Position numbers and translations under genes: made by a program
In this document: one piece after another, positions 1-8,061 of the stretch
Layout: each line of letters opens with the position of its first letter
Position numbering within the stretch: position 1 is the first letter of the stretch
IMG/VR virus record: IMGVR_UViG_3300023170_004809
Location: 1 to 36,600 of that record
Direction: 5' to 3' (one strand)
Length of the DNA: 36,600 nucleotides
DNA from: a virus
The notes under the pieces: model-generated
What the model was told of the DNA's origin: nothing
The model's input: the letters and a program-made list of their open reading frames with translations, nothing else
The model's database searches: none

Positions 1-228
1 GTCCAAGCCTTTTTGCCAGCCAGAAAACTCCCAGTTTGAATTGTCCCCGGGCAGTATATATACATTGTCAAATATTTCATTTTTTTTCTTTATTCGCTTG
101 TTATTTATAATGAAATATTTTTTTTTGCATGATAGTTTATTTAGTTGCCCAACGATGTAAGCAAAAGAGTCAGGATATTTAGAATAATCATATTGTAGAT
201 GAACGACAGCTAAATTTTTAACACTCAT
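1..228 (-). CDS. Partial glycan-locus protein, N-terminal 76 residues
   Basis: This gene starts with ATG at 228 on the minus strand and stays open to the window edge, so only its first 76 residues are seen and its stop lies outside. It opens with a hydrophobic beta-strand-like stretch (NLAVVHLQYDY) and contains GDNSNWEFSGWQKGL near the cut. From memory, a GDNS-x-x-EFSGW pattern occurs in glycosyltransferase-like proteins of surface polysaccharide loci. That family link is recall, not a computed match. It lies 9 bases downstream of a glycosyltransferase in the same direction, so it is probably the next gene of the same operon. Function is inferred only from context and this motif. Confidence 0.6.
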   Translation of the reverse strand, partial: MSVKNLAVVHLQYDYSKYPDSFAYIVGQLNKLSCKKKYFIINNKRIKKKNEIFDNVYILPGDNSNWEFSGWQKGLD

Positions 229-237
229 TATTGTTTT

Positions 238-1068
238 TCATAATTTTATTTTATTTTCAAATGATTCAATGAAGTAATTAATGCTAATAAATTTTTTATC
301 CATATTTTTCAAATAATCATGCGTCTTCTTTATCAAACTTATGTCATTAATTTTACTGTTTGCTTCTTTTAGACTAGAGAAATAAAATGGATAATTTTCT
401 CCCAAGTATTCTATGACTGCAGGATGCCTACTGATTAATAAAGGAGTATTTCTTCGAACACATTCAACCACACCTGTATTCGCACTTGCATCTTGAAGAG
501 CCATAAATTGAATTGTATTTATAAAAGTCTCATTAAACTTTTTGGCGCACAAGAATTTTTCCTTAGAGGACGGTTGTTTTGGATATGGTGAATCAAGATT
601 ATCCCATATATCGTATGACCTCCCCCAGAGACCTAAACTGCGAATACTTGGATTTGATAAAAAATTTTCTAAATTGAATATTTTATCTCGGTCTGGACAT
701 GGATAAAAAAATTTAACTACTTTTAAATTTGGGAATTTTGATTCCCAATATTTTTTCATGTAATCACTTAAAACAATTAAGCATTTACATTTATCAATAT
801 ATTGATTGATTATATGGTCTGAAAAATCAAATTTATCTAAATACATTTTGTGCTGATGAGCGACTCCAATCCATGAAGAGCAAGAGTCAAAGGCTGACAT
901 ACAGCGAGTTTGATTAATTCTTTGGCTAAAGAAAAATAAATCATCTATTTCGCCACAAAAAAGAACATCTGATCGATTGTCATGCATTCTCTCAACTAAA
1001 TTATCTACTACCCAAGGCCAATTAGTGTTGGCCCATATAGCCCTAGTGTTTGGATTGATATTAATCAT
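238..1068 (-). CDS. GT-B type glycosyltransferase (GT1/GT4-like)
   Basis: This 276-residue protein probably transfers a sugar from a nucleotide sugar to a glycan or protein acceptor in the cytoplasm. Visible signs are a GT-B layout: an N-terminal domain ending in CLIVLSDYMKKYW (about residues 96-108), which resembles the inter-domain segment of GT4 enzymes, and a C-terminal segment at about 191-230 (ASANTGVVECVRRNTPLLIS) that fits the donor-binding region with a conserved acidic residue. It is shorter than most GT4 enzymes (350-400 residues), so it is a compact form. It follows the NodZ-like gene with no gap (stop at 1069, start at 1068), implying translational coupling. The sugar specificity cannot be told. 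Confidence 0.7.
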   Translation of the reverse strand: MININPNTRAIWANTNWPWVVDNLVERMHDNRSDVLFCGEIDDLFFFSQRINQTRCMSAFDSCSSWIGVAHQHKMYLDKFDFSDHIINQYIDKCKCLIVLSDYMKKYWESKFPNLKVVKFFYPCPDRDKIFNLENFLSNPSIRSLGLWGRSYDIWDNLDSPYPKQPSSKEKFLCAKKFNETFINTIQFMALQDASANTGVVECVRRNTPLLISRHPAVIEYLGENYPFYFSSLKEANSKINDISLIKKTHDYLKNMDKKFISINYFIESFENKIKL

Positions 1069-1959
1069 TTAATAACATTTCTCTTGGAAATTAATATGAA
1101 AATTTGGTATACCCTTATAAAGGCAGAACTCATTAAACCTGCTAAAATTTTTAAATAAAAAGTTAGTCTCCTGCAAGAGATAGAAATCAATTAAGGCTTC
1201 TTTGGCAATCTTGGTCCTACCATAATCTTCTTCTTTTTTAAGGACATCTGAGGTGGACTTTTCGCCTTTTTCGTGACCAGTGCCGCATCCCGGTGGAGCA
1301 AAATACCTATCGGAGACTATAGATTGAGGATAGGCATTTTGAAATAAATCAACAAACTGCCGAGAGTCAGAAGCGATGAAAAATTTATAACTATCGCAAG
1401 CTTTTAAGAATGCACGTGGTGAATCAAAAAGAACATGATCTATCCTCTCTTTAAAAATGTGGAAAATAGTTTCAATAGGATTTCTTTCTCCTTGAAAACG
1501 ATTGGAGTTTCCTGTTTTGGGAGGCAAAACTTCGCCATTAGAGCAACGGGCATGAACACCAACAATATAATTACCAGAAAAATTAGAATAGGCAAAAGAC
1601 TCCATTGGTATAGAGACAGATTCGCTAGGGATAATTCTTTTGAAATTTTTATAAAACCGCTTTAAATCTTCGATAGATTTTGAGGCATCTCTAATTTTTA
1701 AAACTTTGGAGGTGTGTCTTTCCGCTTCTTTTTTATTGGCATCAATTTCTGTTTCATCAGTGATGATATTTATATCAGTATCTATCCCTGAAAAATATTC
1801 ATTAAATAAATTTTTTTCTCCCTTGCTCATCCATGCGCCACGAAAGTCGATAAGCATATCTTTTTTGTTGTCCTCGCAATACAAAAGAGCATTTGTTAAA
1901 TGCCAGAGAGTATCACCCCAGCCGGTGTCACGGGTAAAGTAGTAATAGTTGTTCACCAT
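1069..1959 (-). CDS. NodZ/GT23-like fucosyltransferase
   Basis: Likely a fucosyltransferase using GDP-L-fucose. The key sign is GVHARCSNGE at residues 134-143, close to the H-x-R-x-G-N-G-E type motif of NodZ and alpha-1,6-fucosyltransferases (GT23), in which the Arg binds the GDP donor. Further downstream are FFIASDSRQF (about 193-202) and a C-terminal EALIDFYLLQETNFLF, in the places where these enzymes carry their other nucleotide-binding motifs. The 296-residue length is near that of NodZ. The Gly of the GNGE motif is Ser here (SNGE). Genes for making GDP-fucose (gmd and fcl) lie at 15.6-17.6 kb, which supports the assignment. Another GDP-sugar donor is possible. The start is ATG at 1959 after an 83-base gap. 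Confidence 0.7.
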   Translation of the reverse strand: MVNNYYYFTRDTGWGDTLWHLTNALLYCEDNKKDMLIDFRGAWMSKGEKNLFNEYFSGIDTDINIITDETEIDANKKEAERHTSKVLKIRDASKSIEDLKRFYKNFKRIIPSESVSIPMESFAYSNFSGNYIVGVHARCSNGEVLPPKTGNSNRFQGERNPIETIFHIFKERIDHVLFDSPRAFLKACDSYKFFIASDSRQFVDLFQNAYPQSIVSDRYFAPPGCGTGHEKGEKSTSDVLKKEEDYGRTKIAKEALIDFYLLQETNFLFKNFSRFNEFCLYKGIPNFHINFQEKCY

Positions 1960-2042
1960 CTAATATGAATAAATTTATGTTTATCGCTTATCATTTGGAT
2001 TTTTTTGATATCTTTTTTTACACATAAAAATATATTTATATT
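1960..2042. other. Intergenic gap with TATAAATA box on minus strand
   Basis: This 83-base AT-rich gap lies between two leftward glycosyltransferase genes. On the minus strand it contains TATAAATA at 2040-2033, about 74 bases before the ATG at 1959. The same octamer is the T4 late promoter core. It is the only intergenic copy I found, and other copies lie inside genes, so it may be chance. No convincing Shine-Dalgarno sequence precedes the ATG. Confidence 0.25.
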
Positions 2043-2669
2043 TTAATTTGCCCAACTAGTATTCCACCAGTGAACCGCGAAAGCTTCTGGATATATTTCC
2101 TTTAAATTTTCATTCTTTGAATGTTTCTTATCCCACATAAAGGGGTACACATATTTAGGGTCTAAAGAATATGACCTATCAATCAAATCTGTTATATATG
2201 TTGGTCCATATTTTTCAACGCAATGTTTTCCTTTGTGTGTGCTTGATCTTTTTGCAATCCCGTCTACCAGTTTTTTGACGAGAGAATGATGTTTTGTCGC
2301 CGCAAAGAATGCGCCACAAATTGATGGCCCATTGGGGTTCTGGCGACAAACTATAAAATCCCTATTATCAAAAAAAGAATCAAGAGATTTTAAGCATTCA
2401 AAATCCGTGTCAATATAAAGGCCGCCAAACTGATACAATATATCAAACCTTAATATATCAGACTTCATTGAATAATTATCACAATCATCTAAATATTTTT
2501 TGTTTATAATATCTATGCTTTTAAGCGCTTCATCGTCCCAAAAAATAAATTCCCAATCTGGGTTGTGGTCCTTCCAAGTTTTTTGCCATTTTAATTCTTG
2601 ATTAGATAGTGGTTTGCTGCCTAAATGAATTTGATGAATAACTTTTGGTATTTTAATGTTGTATTTCAT
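2043..2669 (-). CDS. GT32-type glycosyltransferase with DXD motif
   Basis: A 208-residue member of the Och1/TcdA-TcdB-related sugar-transferase group (Pfam Gly_transf_sug, GT32). The N-terminus IPKVIHQIHLG (residues 8-17) is the hallmark first strand. FGGLYIDTDFE at 81-91 gives the metal- and nucleotide-binding D87-x-D89. YSMKSDILRFDILYQFGG before it is the usual helix (S-D-x-x-R-x-x-x-L-x-x-x-G-G). The HWW near the C-terminus (about 201-203) is also typical of the family. It should be a retaining, metal-dependent transferase in the cytoplasm. The stop overlaps no gene, but its start overlaps the end of the upstream GT92-like gene by 17 bases, indicating coupled translation. Confidence 0.85.
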   Translation of the reverse strand: MKYNIKIPKVIHQIHLGSKPLSNQELKWQKTWKDHNPDWEFIFWDDEALKSIDIINKKYLDDCDNYSMKSDILRFDILYQFGGLYIDTDFECLKSLDSFFDNRDFIVCRQNPNGPSICGAFFAATKHHSLVKKLVDGIAKRSSTHKGKHCVEKYGPTYITDLIDRSYSLDPKYVYPFMWDKKHSKNENLKEIYPEAFAVHWWNTSWAN

Positions 2670-3540
2670 CCCAATTAAAAAAGTTTAAACCTACTATATC
2701 TTCTTCCAAATCAATGAAACTTTCTTGTCTTTGTGGTTTTTTTATAAAATCATAACCTTTAAAACACCGAATTTTTTCAGCCATTGACTTATCTTTAGCA
2801 TACTTCATTTTTTGTTTTCCGTGGAATTCAATTGAGGTCTTTGCATTTTCATTAAGTTTATAATGATAAAAACACAGATCTTCTTGCTCTATATTTACAC
2901 TAGTTTTATTTTTGCTAGGCGGAAAGTGAGGCGAGGATTTAAAATTTAAGTTAGTTTTTTGTGGGTTAAATATGTATTTAGGGCCAACTCTGGAAAACTT
3001 ATCTAGGCATTTAGTTTTTTGGGTTACTAAATCACCAACATTAATAAATAAAGATTCAAAAAACTTACAACCTAATAATAAAATATCACCTTTATTTTTG
3101 TCTAAGAAGGTCTTTATGTTATTGAATTTTTTGCTAAATAGAAATTCATCACAATCTATCGTAGAGACTCGATCATGTTTCTTAGCGTAATTTTCGTAGA
3201 AATGTTTTAATGCGGTTTGTTGTTCGTAGGCGTGTATTTGATGGTGAGGCAAATAATTTCCGTCTTTATCTTTTGGTAACCATTTTATAAAAGTACAATA
3301 ATCACTATATCTATCACGTATTTTATCGTAATATTCATAAATATCCTTATAAGGAATATCTCCAACCAGAGGAATATCTATTTGTCTTTTAGTATCTTTT
3401 TGAAGGCAAGGTATGCCTGAATGAGAGCTTTCATAAAAATAAAAGTGGTCTACGCCAAAATCAATGTGATATTTTAACCACTCTTCAAAATGAAAGACAT
3501 TTGGCCTGAAAAATAAATGATTAACAATAGCATAGTTCAC
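2653..3540 (-). CDS. GT92-like GT-A glycosyltransferase
   Basis: A 295-residue protein resembling the GT92 (DUF23) or Glyco_tranf_2_4 group. The first 40 residues contain FHFEEWLKYHIDFGVDHFYF (16-35), the family pattern in which an E-W-x-x-Y-H helix is followed by a G-v-d-h-f-y strand. A central TIDCDEF at 127-133 supplies the DXD-type metal-binding site (D129, D131) with the E132 that usually follows. The start is GTG at 3540, overlapping the stop of the upstream sulfotransferase as GTGA, so it is probably translated by coupling. The donor sugar is unknown; galactose is common in the family but cannot be shown here. Confidence 0.75.
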   Translation of the reverse strand: MNYAIVNHLFFRPNVFHFEEWLKYHIDFGVDHFYFYESSHSGIPCLQKDTKRQIDIPLVGDIPYKDIYEYYDKIRDRYSDYCTFIKWLPKDKDGNYLPHHQIHAYEQQTALKHFYENYAKKHDRVSTIDCDEFLFSKKFNNIKTFLDKNKGDILLLGCKFFESLFINVGDLVTQKTKCLDKFSRVGPKYIFNPQKTNLNFKSSPHFPPSKNKTSVNIEQEDLCFYHYKLNENAKTSIEFHGKQKMKYAKDKSMAEKIRCFKGYDFIKKPQRQESFIDLEEDIVGLNFFNWDEIQH

Positions 3541-4337
3541 AAGATGACTTTCTCGCTGCCATATTTATCAAACATTTTCTGATAGTTTGATATTTTGTCA
3601 TAAGCTTTTTTGCCAAAGACTCTTCTGTCTGTACCTAAAAAATTAGATACATTGTTTTCGTCAATTTCAACGCCTAAATATTCTATGATTTTATTGAATT
3701 GCTTTACTCGATCTTCATAAGTTTCCAAGCTATATAAATCTTCATACTTAGAAACAAAACTATTCTTGGGTAGAAGATTATGGTAGTAAGGTAGGTATTT
3801 CTTGTACCATCGCACCCGGCGTTGAATCGGGGGCTCTTCAAGATCTTGATATTCAAAAGAATCAACTTTTGATTTATGCTCCTTATTCTCTCCTAGCTGC
3901 CAAACTTGAACTTGGTTTGCGAGCTGCCAAGAGATAGCAGGATAAAAAGCGCTTTCTCTATACTGATAGATGATTTTTATGCCATGCTCCCCGCAATAAT
4001 CTAAAAAATTTTCATTACCTATTTCAGAAACTGTACACCATACATGTTTAACACCATCAAACGTTTCGAAAAGAGAATCTAAAAAAGAAAAAAGCTTATC
4101 TTTATCTTCTGATATATTGTTAAATCTATTAAAGTATGGAATGCTTTTTGATTTAGGAAGAAGAGATGGATCCATATTATGCTTTGCAATTATATCTGCA
4201 TAGCGAGGGTTGTGTTCTAGGTCTCCCGTAAGGCTCGACAGAGGCTCGTGAACGATTCTGTCGTTCTTGTTTAAGGCAGAGATAAGACTAGTGGTGCCAG
4301 CTCTTTCTTGGCCGAATATTACAAACTTAGAATCCAT
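3537..4337 (-). CDS. Stf0/NodH-like sulfotransferase
   Basis: Likely transfers sulfate from PAPS to a carbohydrate. The N-terminus has FVIFGQERAGTTSL (residues 5-18 from the ATG at 4337), which matches the 5'-phosphosulfate-binding loop. A central IIYQYRESAFYPAISWQLAN is in the position of the 3'-phosphate-binding motif and resembles the R-x-D-x-x-x-Q-A-x-S-x-x-x-A pattern of Stf0/NodH carbohydrate sulfotransferases, including the Trp-containing stretch after it. The length of about 266 residues fits. A TTG at 4343 would add two residues, but ATG is preferred. The gene overlaps the preceding sulfotransferase by 11 bases. No PAPS synthesis genes are in the window, so PAPS would come from the host. 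Confidence 0.75.
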   Translation of the reverse strand: MDSKFVIFGQERAGTTSLISALNKNDRIVHEPLSSLTGDLEHNPRYADIIAKHNMDPSLLPKSKSIPYFNRFNNISEDKDKLFSFLDSLFETFDGVKHVWCTVSEIGNENFLDYCGEHGIKIIYQYRESAFYPAISWQLANQVQVWQLGENKEHKSKVDSFEYQDLEEPPIQRRVRWYKKYLPYYHNLLPKNSFVSKYEDLYSLETYEDRVKQFNKIIEYLGVEIDENNVSNFLGTDRRVFGKKAYDKISNYQKMFDKYGSEKVIL

Positions 4338-5013
4338 AACCAAAATAATTAAGATCAGCAGAAAAATGATTCTCTATAAAATCTTTAGAGTATTCTGAAT
4401 AATAATCTTTATAGCTTTTTTTCTTCTTATATTCAGAGCTGCTATTTTGTCGCCAATCATTAAATCCTGATTTATTTTCAAAGTTAAACCTTTCAGAAAG
4501 ATCTGACGTACAAGATTTGATGTCTTCCATTTTATAGAACTTATCTATTGCTACTTTTCCGTAAAGCGATACTCGGTCAAGATTGTTTTCATAATAGCCC
4601 GCATGAAACTTTTTGATATTGCCTTCTTTATAGGCATAATCAATAAAGCCGTCAAAATCATTTGCGAGGTAATATTTCCTAAATTCTTGAACGTATGGCA
4701 TCATTGGAGAATCGATTTTGTTCTCAATAAAATAATCAAACTTCCAACCACCCAAATAAGAGAACATGGAAACAACCCTATCAAAAGGATTGCGAACTAT
4801 CGTAAACTTAAAATAATCTTTATAATCAGGAACTTCTGGTACGACAGCGCTTAAAGCTCGTTCGCAAGTAGTCTTGTATTTATCGTCGTAATCTTGTTGG
4901 TTTTGGTTTTCTTCGTAACCTTCTTCTATGTTTGACAATAGAAAATGCTTTATGAATGTTCCTGCAGATTTAGGGATATGGACATATATGAACTTATGAT
5001 CGCGACTATACAT
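4327..5013 (-). CDS. Sulfotransferase family 2 protein
   Basis: A 228-residue protein of the membrane-type carbohydrate sulfotransferase family (Pfam Sulfotransfer_2). The 5'-PAPS loop is HIPKSAGTF at residues 12-20, and the 3'-phosphate site is FTIVRNPFDRVVSMF at 70-84, with R74 and S82 as expected. It has no N-terminal membrane segment, unlike the Golgi enzymes, so it should act in the cytoplasm. It lies directly beside a second, differently built sulfotransferase, which suggests that two positions or two sugars are sulfated. Its start overlaps the stop of the upstream GT8-like gene by 8 bases. Assignment to the family is firm; the acceptor is unknown. Confidence 0.88.
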   Translation of the reverse strand: MYSRDHKFIYVHIPKSAGTFIKHFLLSNIEEGYEENQNQQDYDDKYKTTCERALSAVVPEVPDYKDYFKFTIVRNPFDRVVSMFSYLGGWKFDYFIENKIDSPMMPYVQEFRKYYLANDFDGFIDYAYKEGNIKKFHAGYYENNLDRVSLYGKVAIDKFYKMEDIKSCTSDLSERFNFENKSGFNDWRQNSSSEYKKKKSYKDYYSEYSKDFIENHFSADLNYFGYGF

Positions 5014-5857
5014 CTATCTTCTCCATTACTTCAGGGTTGTCAAGATTATCTAGAAGGAATTGTTTTCCATCTTCTCCACATAAATGACACAAGTAAAACT
5101 CTTTGTTTTGATCGCCCTTTTGAAAGCAAGCTTGATAGTTTGCATTCCATACCCATTGAAGGGGTTTATGGTAATCGGTCACATTAGTTTTTGCATATGC
5201 ATATCCATACATGTCTTGATCAATAAAATCTTTGCGCTCACCAAGGATTTCAAGAACTGGATTGTCGATCAATCCGTGCTCTTTTAAGAAATCTACTATC
5301 GTATGTTGATCAGGTAAAACTTTTACCATTTCAGAGACGATCTTTCTGCTCATGATATAACAACCCAAATTAAGGTTGTATTTAGGAATGTTTCTCTGAG
5401 TCTTTTCATTAAACCAATATACATCCTCATCTTGAGGTATTACTTTTAAGTAGTCCTTTAAAAAGATTTCGTTTTTCTTTACGACAGCTTCGTTGAAGCC
5501 GTACTGCATCATGAAGTCTTCGTCTTTGTGAGCTTCAAAAATATCAGGAGCAGTTTTGCTTACAACCATATCAAGATCAAGCAGTGCAAACTTATCATAA
5601 TCAGACTTCATAAATTCATGAAGAAACAAGATTTTTACGAATGTACTTTTTTGATAATGAGAAAAACTATACTTATGTATTTCCTGATAAGCAGGAAAAT
5701 CATTCATTGATATAATTTGAAGATCTACGCCGATTTTATCAGCATACTTTTCCAAGGAGCCAAGGCAGTGCGGAACCCACGCAACATCTTTATACCCCGG
5801 ATTTGCAAAATTGGTATCCTTGGGTAAATCATTAATGACATATATAACATTACTCAT
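5006..5857 (-). CDS. GT8-like GT-A glycosyltransferase
   Basis: A 283-residue GT-A fold enzyme. FALLDLDMVV at about 90-99 gives the DXD (D94, D96) at the end of a hydrophobic strand, as in GT8 and related retaining transferases. FYLCHLCGEDGKQFLL near the C-terminus recalls the H-x-x-G-x-x-K-P/Q metal and diphosphate site of GT8. The middle FIDQDMYGYAY is in the position of the D-Q-D acceptor motif. Together these support a GT8-like transferase, but the family call is by motif only. It overlaps both neighbours by 4-8 bases within the leftward glycan operon. Confidence 0.7.
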   Translation of the reverse strand: MSNVIYVINDLPKDTNFANPGYKDVAWVPHCLGSLEKYADKIGVDLQIISMNDFPAYQEIHKYSFSHYQKSTFVKILFLHEFMKSDYDKFALLDLDMVVSKTAPDIFEAHKDEDFMMQYGFNEAVVKKNEIFLKDYLKVIPQDEDVYWFNEKTQRNIPKYNLNLGCYIMSRKIVSEMVKVLPDQHTIVDFLKEHGLIDNPVLEILGERKDFIDQDMYGYAYAKTNVTDYHKPLQWVWNANYQACFQKGDQNKEFYLCHLCGEDGKQFLLDNLDNPEVMEKIDV

Positions 5858-6783
5858 AATTCAGTTACCTCCAAATCTTCGTCAAGTAAACCCCAATTAT
5901 CTGGATTTGGATTATCCATAAGTTTATTTCTAACATCAAGGGAATTAGTTTTTCTTTCTCCTTCTTGTTGAGCGTGTGGTTGAGTCGTATCATTTGCTGC
6001 CCCGTCATCTCTACCATGAAACTGATGGTAAAAGTCAGCGTCAATAGCTAAGCACAAATTATAAATCTCTTCTTTAGCGGCGATTCTATTAAGAAATTCG
6101 GTATCCATACTATTCATGTAAACAAGCTGCTCATTGAACCCTTTATGCTCAAGATAGCATTCTCTTTCAACCATCATTACCCCAACAGCGCCACCATAAA
6201 AAGAAAAGATCTGCTTGTTCGGCATTAATCTAGTATAATGATTATGCTCATGGCAAATCTCAACTTTTTTAGAAAGCTCTTGATCATATACGAAATCACG
6301 AAAAACGGAATGATGAGACTGGGATTCGTCTAGATTTCTACGACTGCAAAAAGCTGCACGAGGCCAAGGCCATCCGTAATCTTTAACTTCAAACTCATGG
6401 TAGAACCAGTCCATAAATCTTTGACCTACGAGAGTGTCTTGATCAATTCTGGCAAAATGTTTTCCGCTCATTTTCCTAAAGCCGACATTCATAGCATGAA
6501 CCTCAGAAAAAGGAGAATCGCCTTGATGCTTATTGGCTATATCGGGTGGTACGGTAACAATCTTTAAGACGCCTTTCGTTTGTGGAACAAGACGGTTTTT
6601 AATGGCGTCTTTAAGCGGTTCTTTTTTTGAACACCAGTCAACTAGAACAACCTCAGATTGATCTTCAACATTGTTTTTGGCGATGATTTCACAAGCGTGA
6701 TTAACAGTATTTACGCAACGCCCAACAGAATCTCCATTGTAATTGTCGTTACGAGAAACGCATATATAAGATATTCTTTTCAT
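5854..6783 (-). CDS. GT2-like glycosyltransferase
   Basis: A 309-residue GT-A protein. It begins ISYICVSRNDNY (residues 4-15), like the first strand and nucleotide loop of GT2/GT27 enzymes, and has FARIDQDTLVG at 110-120 with D114-x-D116 as the DXD. The Gly-rich FYGGAVGVMMVERECYLEHKG segment and the following N-S-M-D-T-E-F-L resemble the acceptor side of GT27 and chondroitin-type transferases, where an ED or DxE acts as base. The C-terminal 50 residues are polar and low in structure. The start overlaps the stop of the upstream unknown gene as ATGA. Acceptor and donor are unknown. Confidence 0.75.
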   Translation of the reverse strand: MKRISYICVSRNDNYNGDSVGRCVNTVNHACEIIAKNNVEDQSEVVLVDWCSKKEPLKDAIKNRLVPQTKGVLKIVTVPPDIANKHQGDSPFSEVHAMNVGFRKMSGKHFARIDQDTLVGQRFMDWFYHEFEVKDYGWPWPRAAFCSRRNLDESQSHHSVFRDFVYDQELSKKVEICHEHNHYTRLMPNKQIFSFYGGAVGVMMVERECYLEHKGFNEQLVYMNSMDTEFLNRIAAKEEIYNLCLAIDADFYHQFHGRDDGAANDTTQPHAQQEGERKTNSLDVRNKLMDNPNPDNWGLLDEDLEVTEL

Positions 6784-7430
6784 CCTTCTGGTACTAATCT
6801 TTTACAATTAAAACAAAAAACTCTACTTGGATTAGGGACGGTAACCTGCTTTCCTCCTATAGATTTTAACATATTCATATATATAGAACCCGGAGTAGAT
6901 ACATGTTTATCTAAATGCTTTAAACAATGAAAATTAATTGTTGACCTATATTTTTCATCGATATTTGCGTTAAATGTATTGGGGCAAATATAATGAATTT
7001 TATTCATCCAGTTAAAAGTATTATGAAGTTTCAATAATATTTCTTCAGAATCAGTAACTACAAAAAAATTAGCTTGCCTAGCATTAATTTGTACTTTATT
7101 CATCTGCGCGATATATACGTTAATATCTTGTACTTTTTCTGATTCCAATATTACTCCCCAAGTATGATCAGTAATACCTTTGCTGATTCTTATTATTTCC
7201 TCTATAGCTTGCTCCGGAAGGGAGCTTAAGCTATGAATTTCGCTATCGAATTTATAAGCAGAATACTCCATTGTTAGTTTGTTTATAGTTTTTTGTTCGG
7301 TATAATATAGTTGTGAATCTAGATAATCTAATTCTTTATCTAGAGTTTTATGTAGGCGATCAATTTTATTTTGATAACCTTGTTTTATATTACACAAAAA
7401 CTTTTTACTATTTTCGAGTAAACTAATCAC
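6780..7430 (-). CDS. Unknown protein with predicted coiled-coil N-terminus
   Basis: A 216-residue protein that I do not recognise. Residues 1-60 are rich in Lys, Glu, Leu and Gln with heptad-like spacing and probably form a coiled coil. Residues about 75-215 contain alternating hydrophobic strands, including ANFFVVTDSEEILLKL (about 119-134), which recalls the segment FF-x-A-S-D-S in fucosyltransferase-like GT-B proteins. It ends with CFNCKRLVPEG. It could be a degenerate transferase or an accessory subunit of the glycan operon, but this is a guess. The start is GTG at 7430, overlapping the TGA of a 29-codon ORF as GTGA. No other start exists after the in-frame stop 21 bases upstream. Confidence 0.6.
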   Translation of the reverse strand: MISLLENSKKFLCNIKQGYQNKIDRLHKTLDKELDYLDSQLYYTEQKTINKLTMEYSAYKFDSEIHSLSSLPEQAIEEIIRISKGITDHTWGVILESEKVQDINVYIAQMNKVQINARQANFFVVTDSEEILLKLHNTFNWMNKIHYICPNTFNANIDEKYRSTINFHCLKHLDKHVSTPGSIYMNMLKSIGGKQVTVPNPSRVFCFNCKRLVPEG

Positions 7431-7516
7431 GTTGGGGGAGCAGGAGCCCTTTTATGTATAAGCAAAGCCAACTTCTTAACCAATAATTTAGCACCTTTTT
7501 TGATTAGAAGAGACAT
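7427..7516 (-). CDS. Possible 29-residue leader peptide of the glycan operon
   Basis: A short ORF from ATG 7516 to TGA 7427 encodes 29 residues: a basic, amphipathic first part (MSLLIKKGAKLLVKK) followed by a Leu-rich part and a Pro-rich end (RAPAPPT). Its TGA overlaps the GTG start of the next gene as GTGA. A promoter-like pair, TTGTAA-17 bases-GATAAT, ends 8 bases before its ATG. These two facts suggest that it heads the leftward glycosyltransferase operon and couples translation to the next gene. It could be a true small peptide or only a translational leader. There is no Shine-Dalgarno sequence. Confidence 0.4.
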   Translation of the reverse strand: MSLLIKKGAKLLVKKLALLIHKRAPAPPT

Positions 7517-7524
7517 GGCTTATG

Positions 7525-7553
7525 ATTATCATGGTCTATAACACTCATTACAA
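7525..7553 (-). promoter_or_regulatory. Promoter-like site before the glycan operon
   Basis: On the minus strand TTGTAA (7553-7548) and GATAAT (7530-7525) are separated by 17 bases. The predicted transcription start falls 1-2 bases before the ATG at 7516. Both boxes differ from consensus by one or two bases. The call rests on pattern only. Confidence 0.45.
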
Positions 7554-7565
7554 TAAGCGTCAGGC

Positions 7566-8060
7566 CTATCCGCTGCTAATCATTAATGCGCCATTATCAA
7601 TCCAAACGCGACCCCTTGTATTAGGATTTGACTTAGGAAGACTATCGTAATTTAGTATTACATGGGCTCCGCTCAAACAAGAGGAACCATTAACGTGAAA
7701 TGTATAAAGAGGGTTAGAGATATTTACCCCAACATCTCCACTATCTGTAACTACAAAAGTAGTTAGATTGCCGGTTCCAATAGTAGCTTCGTTTTCAAGA
7801 AAGCCACTATGCCCAGTCATAGTTAAATAGATTCCGCTTTCACCACTAAACCTAGAGTGGCCAAGTTTGCCAATAGGCATCCAATCAGTCAATTTATCGT
7901 AATCACCAGTTTTTTCATATAATTGATTGTCGTTAGAATCTCTGTAATTTGTGCCAATAATACCAGCCGCTTTTGAGCTGCCACTAGGATGACCAGCATC
8001 AGTAATCATTGGGCGACGAATGCCCAAGTTTGCGTTTACATATTCTTCAAAAGCACCCAT
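7566..8060 (-). CDS. Fibre-type virion protein, 164 residues
   Basis: Probably a small tail-fibre or fibre-tip protein. The C-terminal half has GDVGVNISNPLYTFHVNGSS (residues about 108-127), the recurrent pattern of phage fibres in which a short beta repeat G-v-x-i-x-x-x-P-x-y-x-l-h-v-x-G leads into the tip, followed by a short RVWIDNGALMIS end. The composition is Gly, Ser, Asn and Thr rich. A strong ribosome-binding sequence AAGGAGG lies just upstream, inside the end of the large fibre gene, and the two genes are one base apart, so they are co-translated. It may be an accessory fibre subunit bound to the larger protein. Host range function is inferred. Confidence 0.7.
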   Translation of the reverse strand: MGAFEEYVNANLGIRRPMITDAGHPSGSSKAAGIIGTNYRDSNDNQLYEKTGDYDKLTDWMPIGKLGHSRFSGESGIYLTMTGHSGFLENEATIGTGNLTTFVVTDSGDVGVNISNPLYTFHVNGSSCLSGAHVILNYDSLPKSNPNTRGRVWIDNGALMISSG

Positions 8061-8061
8061 T

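Noticed and set aside
2033-2040. TATAAATA as a T4-type late promoter
   Set aside because: Only one intergenic copy was found; other copies lie inside genes (for example near 102, 21206 and 31997), and it is 74 bases from the ATG. It is kept only as a note.
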